Below, piece by piece: positions 43,919-56,080 of a stretch of DNA of 64,000 bases. The number at the start of each line of letters is the position of its first letter. Position 1 is the first letter of the stretch. The translations under genes and the position numbers were made by a program. The notes beneath the pieces were generated by a model, which made no database searches, was not told where the DNA came from, and saw only the letters and a program-made list of their open reading frames with translations. This DNA comes from Orobanche coerulescens (taxonomy: Eukaryota > Streptophyta > Magnoliopsida > Lamiales > Orobanchaceae): NCBI GenBank assembly GCA_033398695.1, contig CM065810.1, forward strand, positions 145,701,858 to 145,765,857, given 5' to 3'.

Positions 43919-44522
43919 TAAGGGTGTTCAAAATCGGATATCCAAACTTTTGAATATCCGAATATTCGGATATCCGAAATTTCGGATATTAGATTTTGAT
44001 ATCTGATATCCGTATCCAAAATATCGGATATTCGAATTTCGGATATCCGAAATTTCGGATACGGATATCGGATATCCGAACATATCCGAAATATTTAATA
44101 TTTTTCCTATTTAACTTTACAACAATTAAATATAAAGTTAAAACAACAAATTATCATAAGCAATGAAAATTTAACATCCATTCAAAAGTTCAAACCATAA
44201 AAATAACACTTTTAATTTAAACATTGTCGAAATATTTATATAATCAAAATTCAAAACGTTTTCAATTCTCTATGATTCTCTAAAGATAAAATATTTTTTT
44301 TAATTTGGTTAAGTATTTAAGTGTTACTATTTTGTATTATGTATAAGAAATAAAAATTTTTTAAAAAAAATTATATATTTTGGATATTTCGGATATCCGA
44401 ATATCTGATTTTTTTGAAAAGTACTATCCGATATCCGAATCCGAAGTTCCGGATATCCGGAACTTTGGCTTTTCGGATTTTTGGATCGGATATCGGATAT
44501 CTGATATTTTTGAACACCCCTA
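43919..44522. mobile_element. hAT-type MITE with GGATATCC arrays
   Basis: The TIRs TAAGGGTGTTCAAAA and (inverted) TAGGGGTGTTCAAAA differ at one base. A perfect 8-bp duplication ACTAGAAG flanks it (43911-43918 and 44523-44530), typical of hAT elements. Both ends are packed with TTCGGATATCCGAA-type palindromes (43940-44090 and 44380-44500), and the middle is AT-rich. No transposase is encoded. It inserted in the flank of the second Sirevirus remnant. Confidence 0.82.
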
Positions 44523-44599
44523 ACTAGAAGAGGTTGAGTTTATCTAATCATCGTTTTTGTCATCTTTTTCTTCTTTGTCCATCATATGCCTCTTGCTCA

Positions 44600-45191
44600 T
44601 CATCAAGGTGTCACTATTATAGGAAACACTCATAATTGTGATTTTTATGTCCCATCAGACAGGGAGTGATCTAATAATTTTTAAATTTTTCTCCTTATGG
44701 GGTGCACTTTGTCCAGTGCTTCCAGTTTACCGACAATGCCAGTAAATCTGAGATCAAGATCCTCAAGAGTTTCAGTTGTCTTCATTTCTAAGTACTCGAA
44801 TTCTTGAGTCAGTTTGGAAATCTTGTTTTCTTCATAAACCTTAGTGCCTTACAAACTACCTTGAGTTTATCCCATATTTCCTTAGCTACTGCTCTTCACC
44901 TTTGAGAATGTGTCTTTAGCGATAGTTAGAAAGAGCACATTCTTGGTGATGTCCAGGTTTGCTCTTTTCCTATCATCGTTCATCCATTGATCCCATGGCT
45001 TCTCCAGCATGTCAATGGCTGACCTTCCATCCTGGAAACTGTATTGACCTTAATTATCTGGATTGGTCCTTCTTGTATGCCGAAGATCATCTCTTTATCC
45101 ATATTGGCTAGATGGGCTTCCATCATGATTCTCCAGTCATTAAATACGTCAATAAAAATATAGAAACTTTTTTTATGATTAAAGAGTCCAT
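44600..45191 (-). pseudogene. Gag remnant of a second Sirevirus
   Basis: The ATG at 45191 is followed in shifted frames by DWRIMMEAHLANMDKEMIFG (about 45140-45080), IQEGPIQIIKVNTVS, and further down LEDLDLRFTGIVGKLEALDK-like sequence (about 44770-44700). It corresponds to the gag at 31873-31200 of the first Sirevirus. Many stops are present and coding is lost before about 44600. Confidence 0.75.
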
Positions 45192-45251
45192 GTTGTGTGG
45201 ATGAAATGTTCTATGAAACATGAACGAATGCAATTTTTGGTTGAACCAACT

Positions 45252-45263
45252 GCTCTGATACCA
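45252..45263 (-). promoter_or_regulatory. Primer-binding site of the second Sirevirus
   Basis: The minus strand reads TGGTATCAGAGC, the exact iMet-type PBS, two bases after the LTR end at 45266. Confidence 0.85.
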
Positions 45264-45265
45264 CT

Positions 45266-46420
45266 TGTTGGTCACAATATACTTGAGTAAGCTTGGGGAG
45301 TGTAAGTTGTACTCTCTTTTCAAAAGTACGTGGGTGTGGAAGTCATTAAAGTGTTGATGTTGTCAGTTTGATTCTTATGGGAGGTTTTCATAGTAAGTAT
45401 ACAATAATAATCCAGAAGTTATATATTATATGAAGGGAGTAGATAAACACTAAATGACATGGAGTTTAGCATGGTTCGAAGAAAATTCCTCTATGTCCAC
45501 GCAACATATGAGTTTGTTTAATAAAATCAAGTTAGTACACAATAATTATGACTCTAATTAAACACTTCTCGAACTGTATCTTTCACACTTTGATACACTC
45601 GGATTCGTAGCATTACCATTCACATAGATTGGTGTAGGCTGTCTTGAACTTATTTTCTCCTCACACAGATCGTAAGCTTGGTTTGTCTAAGCCACTTCGT
45701 CCCATACAGGTCAGAAACATGCTTTCTTCATTAATCCACATAGGACCGACTTCTCAATTGTAGGTAGTATAGTAGTATCGGACAACAACTATATGCTTTG
45801 AAATACTTCGTCGCATTATGCCGTTGACAAGCTGAGGACTTGTCTTTTCTCTTCGATGTAAGAATAGTGTTGTAAGCTGCAAAGATTTAGTTCTTTCTTT
45901 ATATTGCAAATCGATAAGTTGACAAGTGTTTCTTCAAGTCCTCTTTATCAGCTATTTATACTCCTCGGTCAGTTATAAATGTAGTCATCGCGGGGTAGGT
46001 TAGATGTGGAATTCTCTGATAGGCGATTGCTTAATTTGAAATTAATATAACCCATCTTGCCTGGCATTAAATGGTTCAGACATTCCTGGTTGTGATTAAT
46101 CTTTTGGAATTTCAGCCTTCAGCTGCATTAAATTTTGTAGTCATACACATCAAATGCTTCCAAAACCATGAATCTATTTTAAGTATCGTATCTTCCAATC
46201 ACAATGATTTAGTACTCCAAATTTTATACTATCATAGGTGTAAGTCATTTTTCCAAGTTTGCCTACAACAAAATTATTCTAGCGTTAGGATTCTTAAGTT
46301 GTAGACTGGCGATTTCAAATGTTGTAGCTTTACTCCTATTGGATGCTGCTGTGGGATGCCGCTAAGGATTGTTGCCATTGTTTTCTGCATTTATCAAAAT
46401 CGGTGGGAATTCTCCCAATA
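45266..46420 (-). repeat. Sirevirus LTR flanked by internal sequence on both sides
   Basis: The LTR is about 1155 bp. On the minus strand it starts TATTGGGAG at 46420 (TG changed to TA) and ends GACCAACA at 45266. Downstream lie PBS and gag as for a 5' LTR. Upstream (46421-46437) lies ATCAAAAAGGGAGAAAT, the PPT expected before a 3' LTR. One LTR serving two interiors suggests tandem elements that share an LTR. Confidence 0.7.
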
Positions 46421-46437
46421 ATTTCTCCCTTTTTGAT
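46421..46437 (-). promoter_or_regulatory. Polypurine tract next to the second Sirevirus LTR
   Basis: The minus strand reads ATCAAAAAGGGAGAAAT directly before the LTR. The CAAAAAGGGGGAGAT(TGTTGG) arrangement is common in Sireviruses. Confidence 0.65.
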
Positions 46438-47104
46438 AATGCCAAAATTATATCATAAGCTCTCTTCTCCTACGTTGAGTTATGCTCCTAAACAATTTCT
46501 TCTTATCTGAACTGTTCTACTTACTAAAAAATGAACAACGCATAGACATGTTCTGAAATCAAGAGAGTTCATCCTAACTCATTAAGTTTCTAGAACTTAA
46601 TTTATGACTGGATCGCATACACAATATACATTGAATTCCTTATAGCTTTCAACTTAATCTACAAATTGTGCGTATGCAAGTTCGTACAGTATAGTCCTTA
46701 GAAAATCTGTAGTTGGAAGTATTTTTAGATATACTTTAAACTCCAAGTACTGTAAGTAAATAGAACACAAGTTGTAACCTTTTTATGGAGAAATAAGTTC
46801 TTTACTGATAATTGGAGTAATTAGAGTAGGAAGGATAAAAATATAAAATATAAATAAAAATAAAGGACTAAAGTACAGGCGGATAAAAGTATAACAGTTG
46901 CAGATAATTTTGCTTAACATCTTGTAGACTGCTATCGACTCGACCTACTATGTGTTTTGGGGTCATTTCGGGTTCCATTCTACCAGTTTTCAAATTGTTC
47001 TTGAGCTTGGTTTCTGTAGAAATTTTACACTTACACTGGTTCCCCGTATGTGTGGGACAATCGCCCCTCATGTACCTTCCTTTCACCACTATCTAGATGG
47101 GGAG
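46438..47104 (-). other. Probable 3' interior of an upstream Sirevirus copy
   Basis: No certain domain is seen. One minus-strand open frame (47089-46868, about 73 residues, MVKGRYMRGDCPTHTGNQCK...) matches nothing I recognise. The PPT at its left end implies that this is Sirevirus interior upstream of a 3' LTR. The chromovirus LTR begins at 47105, after GGGAG. Confidence 0.4.
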
Positions 47105-47664
47105 TGTAATACCCCAAGATATTCAGGGTATATTACAGTGCCGTGGACCCCTACCTGGGACCCACCAGGCTAAATAAGAAATACCACTCGTCTAACCATC
47201 TCAGTTAGCGAGAAAACACACATGAACAGGACGAAAATTAAATAAAACGCTCAGTATGACTGGAAAAACAGACATCGCTGACAATCATAAATAACATTTA
47301 ATAATACAAACCATAATCCGAGTAAAAATGCCTAAGCACTCACGAGTACTATCTATAAGTTCATAAGTTGGAAGACAACCATATCGAAATGGACAACGAA
47401 AATAAAGAAACTCATTTGCACAAGTCAACAACCCTGGCTAACATCCTCGTACTATCCCAGTGCCCGCTCGTTCGGTTGAACATAACCTGAAATTTATAAC
47501 AAGAATTTCCTCAAAACGGGTCCCCAAAGGGGTTAGCAATTATGCTAGTACAAGTAATCAAGGCAAACCATTCGCTTACACATTTCATAGTACATGCATC
47601 AAGTTATTTCAAAAACCAATACCAGACATGTCTTTTCCGGAAACAAACAGTCAATAATCAATTT

Positions 47665-47863
47665 GCCTAGGACCGGGGTGAAGCCACTGGTCCCATTCGA
47701 GGCCTCTAAGGACCCTCCCGAACTGGCATCGCCTAGGACCAGGGTGAAGTCACTGATCCCATTTGAGGCCTCTAAGGACCCTCCCGAACTGGCTAGCGAA
47801 CAAGCTCGTGAATCCGGAGTGAAGTCACGGATTCCCCCAAGGCCTCGTCAGACCCTCTCAGAG
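47665..47863 (-). repeat. Tandem repeat of about 66 bp in the chromovirus LTR
   Basis: Two good copies start GCCTAGGACC at 47665 and 47731 and share CATT(C/T)GAGGCCTCTAAGG and CTCCCGAACTGGC. A third, weaker copy ends near 47863. Confidence 0.8.
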
Positions 47864-48484
47864 TGAGAAAAGCACACACAAATACATCACCATTTCATGT
47901 TAAGCATAAGGATTTCCAAGAATACTTGCCTTGAGTAATTGACGACGACACGAACACAAAGGAAAATCAACCACGATCGCTATGAACCGATAAACCCGAA
48001 CCTAACGATTCGAAGAACACAATCACAACCATTTCTAAATGAGTACGGAAATGGAATACACCTGAAACCCACCTATGATTCATGTAAGTTCGTACAAAAG
48101 CAACGACAAGGACGGATCGCAACCGAACCCTCTCGATTTCACAAATACCACGAAACTTACCATGAACTCGTAGGGAAAACAAGAATACAACCAAGATTAA
48201 TCATTTACATCATGGATTAATCAACAATACGGAACGAATCGGACAAAAACTCAAAACCCCCCAAATTTCCCAAAGTAGGGTTCTACGAGATTACCTTGGA
48301 TTAAGGACGAAGAACGCGAGTAGATATTGTTAATCTACACTAAGAACTCAAGAAATATGATAGTTGAAGTGATTGGAAGAAGAAATCGCTTTCAAATCGC
48401 CTTAGGATCACTCGTCGTGGGGAAGGAGAAGAAAATGAGTAAAGTGGCGAATCTGGATCAACTCTCGGGTATATATAACCAGAG

Positions 48485-48620
48485 GGCTTAGCGTGCGCTA
48501 ACGGCTCACAGTTAGCATGCGCTAGCCAGCCAAAACTACTCCAAAACCTGCAGTTCTGACCCGTTAGTGTGCGCTCCCAGAAAATAGCGTACGCTAACAG
48601 TCCCTCGATAGCGCACGCTA
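48485..48620 (-). repeat. Palindrome cluster, TAGCG(T/C)(A/G)CGCTA type
   Basis: Copies here: TTAGCGTGCGCTAA (about 48488), GTTAGCATGCGCTAG (about 48511), TTAGTGTGCGCT (about 48563), TAGCGTACGCTAA (about 48585) and TAGCGCACGCTA (about 48609). The cluster continues beyond the copia insertion at 57950-58190, so originally it was one block upstream of the TATA box. Confidence 0.75.
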
Positions 48621-48624
48621 TTGG

Positions 48625-50519
48625 TGTTGGGATTCAGTGCCTAAAACGAAAGCCCAGCGGAAGGGGTAAAATGAAAATTAATTCGATCCGAATCCCTACG
48701 AGGATCGATCGAGCTACGTATATACGAATATAAAACGAAGCACAAGAAGATACAAGAAACATACCCTTGTAGTCCGTTGATTAAATAGTATTCTTCTCTT
48801 GAGCGATTCCCCAAGCTTTAGTTGTTCTCCACGAATCCAATCCGCTCCAAACTCTTGGATGATCCAACGCCGAAAGTACCACATATCTACTTGCCACGCG
48901 CTGGAGAAACGAACAGAACGGTGATCACCCGATTAACCTCCAAGGTTACGGCTAGAATCAAGTGATGGAAGTTATTTAATTTAGATTACAACACTCTAAG
49001 GTTTAATCTATATCTATCTATATATATCTTGATTTTTCTCTAAGAAAAACAAGAAGGAATGGAGAAGAAAGGAACACTTGGAAAAATAATTTTTTCTCTC
49101 TCTAACACTCAACTCACGGATGAAGCAAGTGTTTGTGAGGGAGAGTTAGTCTTCCTTTTATTCTTCTTTACACAAGACTAAATCACCTACATAATGATTC
49201 CCTTTTGATCTTGTCCCCTCTAAGACTTATGTCTTCCACCAATTAAGGTGGAGACAATGACTAAGGAAGGTGGTAGGCAATGTGGGGTGGCCATCTATAA
49301 GGATAGGATAAGTTCGGTCCGTTTCGGACTCCCGTGAGTCCAAACAGATAAACTCCAATTTCGTTCCGATGTATTTATATCAATTAATTAATCATATCAA
49401 ATACATAATAACATAATTAATTTCTTCAAGAAATAACTATATTCATAAATTAAATTAATCACCTAGTAATTTATTTTATTCATTAGGTCGTAAATTAATT
49501 TATCCAATAAATTAATTTAGACATCCAATGTCCCCAAAATTAGATATTCAATATCTAATATTCATAGTGAGAGAATAAGCTCAATTCATTCCGTCGTCAA
49601 TCCTATTGCGCGACTCGGTAGGTCCGTCTAAGTCAGTAATAGGAGGAACCAAAGAGTAGTAGCACCACCTAGACAGTATACGTATAAACCCTTCTTTCAA
49701 ATGTTCCGATCAAGTTATAGGGTCACGGTTAGTCAAACCCTATATGTATTTGACGCTATACATGAGTTAATGAAAATCGAGATCATCAAGCTCTCGTGTA
49801 TCCAATACAACTAGCTCCAATGCTTTGGCCAAATACTTATGATCTCATCTGCCAATAACCGCATAGGATATATAACCCGTTCACTAACAGGAGAAAGAAT
49901 TCTATTTTGGTATTCAGTAGGACCTGCTACTTGCCCGTCAAGATGCACGTCGAGGTTGACCCCCGCCTTCCGATTTACAGGACCGAACTACTCTAATGAA
50001 AATATTGACGTCACAAGCACATCTCTACTAAATCCTCAAGTCGAAGGTTCACGAATACCTATCACAACCTTTCAATTCCGTCATTGACTATCCCGGAGTG
50101 AAATCTGTGTGACGAATCGAGGGTGAGTCGGTTCGAGTATACTAATCCAATTAGCATACCTATAACGTGTGCTCCCACTAACCATTAGTGTTCGAGAGGC
50201 ACTCTCCATGTCAAGGAACATGTCATACAAGTCTTCACATAAACTTAACGCCCAGTCAAGTTTCATCGACTTGCGAACGATTAAGTATTTGAGCTATAAA
50301 CCTTTCCAGTGTCGACCCCCTTATTCAATAAGGAGTGGAATATTTTGCTCTCAAATACATGGACTAGTTTCTAAATATATATTTACGAGTTAGGAATGCC
50401 AGTAAATACCAGTAAATAAAGAAACATCCATTTGCCTTATGATAATGAATTACATAATAACAAGTACAATGCCCTCACTCAACATCCTCTAAGTGGCATT
50501 CGAGGGCATACTCCTAACA
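48625..50519 (-). repeat. 3' LTR of the copia element (1895 bp)
   Basis: It begins on the minus strand TGTTAGGAG (50519) and ends AATCCCAACA (48625). Compared with the other LTR it has about 145 extra bp near 49857-50000 and lacks about 85 bp near 49670. Both differences look like simple deletions in one copy. Confidence 0.85.
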
Positions 50520-50536
50520 ATCTCCCACTTGCACTC
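50520..50536 (-). promoter_or_regulatory. Polypurine tract of the copia element
   Basis: The minus strand reads GTGCAAGTGGGAGAT directly before TGTTAGGAG of the 3' LTR, the usual copia arrangement. Confidence 0.75.
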
Positions 50537-50570
50537 AATGCCACACACTATGGTATCTAATACCCATGTT

Positions 50571-51258
50571 CTACAGATTACGCTCCAAGCTAATATGAGG
50601 AAGTGGGTTGGTCCATGGATCAGCGACGTTTTCGGCTGAGTCTACTCTATGCAGCACAATGTATCCCTTGCGAACAAATTCTCTTACGAGATGATACTTC
50701 CTCTCAATGTTTTTGGCACTGTGAAACCTCGGCTCCTTGGCCTGCGCTACAGCTCTGTCGTTGTCGCAGTACAGCGGAACAGGCAGCTCAGCACATGGTA
50801 TCACTTGAAGTTCTCCTAGAAACTTCTTGATCCAGAACCCTTCATGGAAGCCTCCGAGGCTGCTTGATACTCAGCCTGACAGGTGGAATCAGCAGTCGCG
50901 TTTTGCTTGGCGCTACACCAAGATACTGCTCCTCCATTAAGAGTAAATATGTAGCCAGAAGTAGACATCGAATCGTCCTTCTGTCCTTGGAAGTCCGAAT
51001 CAGTGAATCCCATCACATCCAATTCTCCACCACCATACATAAGAACCATATCTCTAGTCCTTCTTAAGTACTTGAGAACATTTTTTACGGTAGTCCAATG
51101 TTCCCTACCTAGGTTTGCCTGAAACCTACTTAGCACACTCAGCATGCGCAATGTCAGGTCTCGTACACAACATAGCATACATAATCCTACCCACGGCCGA
51201 AGCATATGGTATATTACTCATTTTCTTTCATTGTCCCTCACTTTGAGGACACATCTTC
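50571..51258 (-). pseudogene. Copia RNase H
   Basis: YLRRTRDMVLMYGGGELDVM (about 51070-51010), GFTDSDFQGQKDDSMSTSGY (catalytic Asp, about 51010-50950), LNGGAVSWCSAKQ and ASEASMKG (about 50850) are in one frame. The CDNDRAVAQAKEPRFH motif and NVADPWTNPL near the end are in another (50804-50571). A shift near 50815 separates them. Confidence 0.85.
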
Positions 51259-52315
51259 TAGGAGAGTTTTATTCCATGTTGCATCGGAAGGAACCCTCTT
51301 TTAGAATCATCCATCTTAAATCGCCTTAAGATCTTATCTATATAGAGGGCTTGGGAAAGTCTTATCGTTCTCTTCGCTCTATCCCGGTAGAGCCGAATAC
51401 CAAGAATATAGGTTGCTTCTCCCAATTTTTTCATGGAGAAATTACTCGAATGCCAAACTCTCACAGAACTGAGCATTCCCACATCATTTCCTATTAGTAG
51501 AATGTCATCTACATATAGTACTAAGAATGTGATCTTTCTCCCACTAACCCTCTTGTATACACAAGGTTTCTCTTCATTTTGCACGAAGTCAAACACTTTG
51601 ACTGCCTCGTCAAAACGAAGGTTCCAACTACGCGACGCTTGCTTCAGTCCATAAATAGAATGCTGGCTTGCACACTTTCTGAATATCGACCTCGGACACA
51701 AAGCCTTTAGGCTGATCCATATAGATTTCCTCCTCGAGGAATCCATTAAGGAAATACGTCTTTACGTCCATTTGCCATATCTCATAATCGTGGTAGACAG
51801 CTATAGCGAGCATCATATGAATAGACTTGATCATAGCTACGGGCGAGAAGGTATCGTGGTAATCGATCCCTTCCTTTTCGGTATAACCCTTTTCCACAAG
51901 CCTGGCCTTATAGGCGTCAACCTTGCCATCCCCATCAGTCTTCCTCTTGTAGATCCACTTGTTCCCAATAGGCATTATGCCCTCGGGGTGGTCTACTAGA
52001 GTCCAGACCTGATTGATATGCATCGAGTCTATCTCAGCCTCTATAGCTTCACGCCATTTCGTGGAGTCTACATCCACCATCGCTTGGTCATAGGTCGTTG
52101 GGTTGGTCTCTTGGCTATCACTTGGAACCTCATGGAGACCCAGCTCCTCCAAGTGCACAAAGCCATACCTCTCAGGTAAATGAGACACCCTACTAGAACT
52201 ACGAGGTGGTTTTACTTATGTTTTATAAGGTTCGGTTCCAATTTCTTGCACAGGTGTCTTTTGAGGAGTTTCATTGTATTCTTCCAAAGAAGTACTTCTA
52301 CTTGCTCCGCCTTCC
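51259..52315 (-). pseudogene. Copia reverse transcriptase
   Basis: WREAIEAEIDSMHINQVW (about 52085-52030), KWIYKRKTDGDGKV, EKEGIDYHDTFSPVAMIKSI and MDVKTYFLNGFLEEEIYMDQ (about 51770-51710) are in the first frame. After a shift near 51680 come IYGLKQASRSWNLRFDEAVK and the catalytic YVDDILLIG (about 51525-51500). A segment near 51640-51259 is open to its end. The RT core residues are intact but the ORF is not. Confidence 0.85.
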
Positions 52316-53151
52316 TAAATGAACTCATCTTCTAGGAAGTGTGCTTCCAAAACAACAACGATCTTTCGATATTTGGGCATGTAGAATAGATAACCCATCA
52401 CCCCAGATGGGAGTCCAATGAAATGTCCCTTCGCGGACCTCGCTTTCAGCTTTTCCAACTTAGTCTTCTTGACATAGGCGGGACATCCCCAAATCCTAAT
52501 ATGATTAAGAATTGGGTTCCTGCCCTCCCGCATCTCATGTGGAGTTTTTGGAACGAATTTGGAAGGACATCTGTTCAAGATATATGCAGCAGTCAGGAGT
52601 GCATAACCCCATAGGTAAATCGGTAAGTCAGTATAGCCCAGCATGGAATGGACCATGTTCAACAAGGTCCGATTCCTTCTTTCTGACACACCATTTAACT
52701 GAGGAGTACCTGGAGGTGTTAGTTGTGATACTATTCCATGTTCCTTAAGGAACTCGTCAAACTCCGTACTCATATACTCGCCACCTCGGTCCGACAGAAG
52801 TGCTTTGATATGATTTCCAGTTTGTTTCTCGACTAGGGACTTAAATTCCTGGAATTTCTCAAAGACCTCGGATTTATGTTTCATTAAGTATACATAACCA
52901 TACCTAGTATGATCATCTGTAAACCTAATGAAATACTGATATCTATCACGTGCTGCTTCCAAAGCACCACATACGTCGGTATAGATTAATCCCAGTTTAT
53001 CAGTGGTTTTTTCAAAAGTCCCTGTTGAAGGGGGACTTAGTCGTTTTGCCTTTAAGGCAAGATTCACAAGTAGAAAAAGGATCCGATCCCAATGGACCCA
53101 TGAGTCCATCCTTTTCCATTTTGTAAACCTTGGTCTGACCAACATGACCAA
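52315..53151 (-). pseudogene. Copia integrase
   Basis: The catalytic triad is visible: IYTDVCGALE (first Asp, about 52985), LLSDRGGEYMSTEF (second Asp, about 52800-52760) and NGVSERRNRTLLNMVHSM (Glu, about 52690). The zinc-binding part before 53050 is shifted. The C-terminal zone RIWGCPAYVKK and GHFIGLPSGVMGYLFYMPK follows. It is open for 278 codons and ends at a stop near 52315. Confidence 0.88.
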
Positions 53152-53153
53152 GT

Positions 53154-53979
53154 CTAAGATGCCATTTTCAAAACTTGATTAGTTTTATCCCTACCACGCT
53201 TCCTAGTCATAGTATTCACAACGACTTTGTTACTAAGGTTTAGATGATACAGTACATTCAACAATGTAGCAGTGCCCTCTAGTTTATTTCTAAAATAAAT
53301 TTTGTAGGATCCATCACCAATGAAAAATGAAAATCCTTTCCGATCCATGACCAGAATGGATACAATGTTTTTATGCCCCTTGGGCAAAACAAGTACATCT
53401 TCTAAAGTCAGAAGATTCTAAACCCAAAGGAAGTGATCCTATGTCGGTTGCCTCGACACTATGTCCGCTTCCGACAGTGATCATCACTTCCCCAGCTTCA
53501 AGCTTCCTACTTTGTTCCAGATCCTGATTCACGGTACAAATATGAGAACTAGCACCAGAATCGAGTATCCAAGAAGTAGAAAATACAGTAGCAGAATAAT
53601 TTATTTCCAAAACTAAGAGTTTTGTACCTGAAGCGCCATGAAGAATCGGACAGTCTCTAGCCCAGTGGCCCAGCTCACCGCATTTGAGACAAGCGTCCTT
53701 CTTCTTGATCTTCGGAACCATCGGGGCCTTGCCCTTACCCTTGAGATCATTGACTTGTAGTCCTGTCCGCTTCTTGGTCTTTTTCTTCTTATTCTTGGAA
53801 CTCTGAGATCCAGAAGAAATCATAAGGGCAGAATCCTTCATCCGCGGAGTCTTCATCTGAGACTGAGCGGTCACCAGTTTGTTCATTAGCCCTGCTAAGT
53901 TGCATGCAATCTCATTGTAGTTGAAATTCATGACAAATTGTGAGAAAGAATCAGGGAGAGACTGTAGGATAAAGTCGGT
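53154..53979 (-). pseudogene. Copia zinc knuckle and protease
   Basis: A basic Lys-rich run (KNKKKKTKKRTG) precedes the CCHC knuckle CLKCGELGHWARDC (about 53690-53648). The protease motif WILDSGASSHIC lies at about 53570-53535. A shift near 53390 leads to VLVMDRKGFSFFIGDGSYKI-like sequence, the pre-integrase part. The frame to the left of 53980 continues gag. Confidence 0.85.
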
Positions 53980-54447
53980 CTAAAGAGAAGTATCCATCTT
54001 AAAATCAAAAGCCTCCAATCTCTCGATCATAGATATCATTTTGAGGATGTGGTCCCCAACCTTCTCACCTTCCTTCATCCTTGCACCAAATAGTTGCTTG
54101 GATATCTCATATCTAGCAGTTCGACTGTGCTCACTATAAAGCTCGGTTAAGTGAGATAGAATCTGCCTAGCAGAAGTCATTTTCTCATGAGCTCTCTGAA
54201 GCTCATTATACATAGAAGCCATCATGTAAGCACGGACTTTTACGTCATCTTTAACCCACTTTTCGTGGTTTTCAATCTCTTCCTGATTGGATCTTGTCCG
54301 CACTGGAGGCGCCGGAATGTCCATCTCCAAGATGTATCCCAGTGCCTCTATACTGAGGACTATCATCAGATTGTGGAGCCAATCCAAAAAGTTAGGTCCG
54401 ATCAAGGTGTTCTTTTCGAGTAGAATTGCGAGTGGGTTCATTGTCAT
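53980..54447 (-). pseudogene. Copia gag, N-terminal half
   Basis: The ATG at 54447 starts MTMNPLAILLEKNTLIGPNF, then DWLHNLMIVLSIEALGYIL, WVKDDVKVRAYMMASMYNEL and ARMKEGEKVGDHILKMISMI. This is a copia gag of the common LxxxKLxGxNFxxWLxNLxIVL type. A TAG at 53980 interrupts, and the frame continues with TDFILQSLPDSFSQF into the next segment. Apart from that stop, gag is almost complete. Confidence 0.88.
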
Positions 54448-56080
54448 ATTGAGAGTTATGTCTGCATTAAGTACGACAGATTAATTAGTGACTCGTTTAA
54501 TTATGATCTGAATATAGAATTAAGGTCTTTTCTATTCTTGTTACCCAGCTCCCACTATTTTTATCGGAATAACACACTCCTATGTGAGATCCGGAAGTAT
54601 CATTCGCTCTACTTCATAGTGGTGATCGAGTTCTTTATAAATCTTAATAGAGGGCAACCGAACAGGTTTCTAGTCTATTAATATTCATAAAGTGGTATCC
54701 AACACCAACCTCTAATGGATGATTCGATCTTCTTTTTCCCCTTGTTCACTCCCCTCAACCTATACGATTTCTATGGTTCGTGAACAAGTTAAGTTTATAC
54801 CATCGACGCAAATCAGTTTCACAATTGAATCTTATCCAGCAACCTATCAAGTTTCTAGGGATAAAATTTTATCTAACCGAAGGCATCCAATGCGCTCCCG
54901 GTAATTTATCCATCCTCCCCGAACGACTACCCTGATAACTCGGAAGCATAGCACATCCGGTTTGGATTTCAATTTCCCGAAAGCTCGATGGAGGGAAGGA
55001 AAACCTTGAAACCTTATAAACTTAATAATTTGTCATGGGAGAATTTTCGCGATTAATGTTACACTTTGCACATTAATTCAATTAAGCGCGTTTGTAGCAT
55101 TCATACAGTATGAATAAACATTCACAACCTAGTTGCTACCAACACGTAGTTCATGGACCGTTCCTAGAATCAAAAACTCCATAATCTAATTACAAGTCTT
55201 TGGTTTTGAATATTCGTCTTCTCGAACGGATATTCCTCCGGTCTTCGTCATTACATATAAATTTTACATTGAAAATTGCATCCTAGATACAAATATTTCT
55301 AGTAAAATAAATAGGCTCAAAACGGCCTTTACAACCCAATCGAATAAAACCGAACGATTCAAAACTAAGTCCATGAACCACATCCCCATTCAAAACCATT
55401 TATCCAATAAATACTAGATAAATGGATAGCGTAGAGATACATTGATCCAATCAACATATAAAAAACAAATAGAATTAATCCAATCAATTCACACAATCGG
55501 TAATGAAAATGTTCAAAATAATTCGGTCGTCAACAAGTATTCTAATCAATAATACTCCCTTATAGAATGAAATACCATAAATCATTAATCATATTAAATC
55601 CAATTTAATACGCGGGAGATTAATTTTCTGGAATACATGAAAAATCGAGCCGGGATGAAACTGCCTGCCGGACACGGCCCATGCCGATTGGCACGGTCGG
55701 GTTGTCCCGGCAGTCTGCCGGCCTGGCACGGTCGGATTGTCCCAGCAGTCTCCCAGACTGCCTGCCGGATACGGCCTGTGTCAATCGACACGATCGGGTC
55801 ACCCCGGCAACTTCCTACCCCTCGTCCGAAAAGTCGTCCAACGACGATTCGGGGCTAGATTTTCGACCGGATATCCAATATTAATATTTTCCGACTTTCA
55901 TATCTACAATATAAATTATATTTCCCAGAAATTAAAGATTTATATTTAGACATAAACTTACGAAAAATACAACTACAACGAACGAAAAACATACACCACG
56001 ATTATGACTATAAATGATTCCAAATCATTCACCATCTAATCAAGCATTCCAAATTCCAATATCGTATATACGATCGCAAA
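54448..56080 (-). other. Long AT-rich leader of the copia element with a GC-rich patch
   Basis: No coding is seen. At 55650-55810 a GC-rich patch holds a roughly 60-bp imperfect tandem pair: GCACGGTCGGGTTGTCCCGG at about 55691 and GCACGGTCGGATTGTCCCAG at about 55726, each followed by CAGTCT and GCCGG or AGACT. The patch is self-complementary and likely structured in RNA. Confidence 0.65.

Larger units (their letters stand above)
47105..48624 (-). repeat. 3' LTR of the second chromovirus, R/U5 side
   Basis: On the minus strand: a TATATATA box near 48473-48465, a GT donor-like AAG|GTAATC at 48294, a GC donor-like AAG|GCAAGT at 47929, a tandem repeat (47665-47863), a hairpin CCCCTTTGGGG at 47532-47522, a TTTCAG|G site at 47487 and the LTR end at 47105. 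Palindromes of the TAGCGTACGCTA type lie at 48485-48620. Confidence 0.8.
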
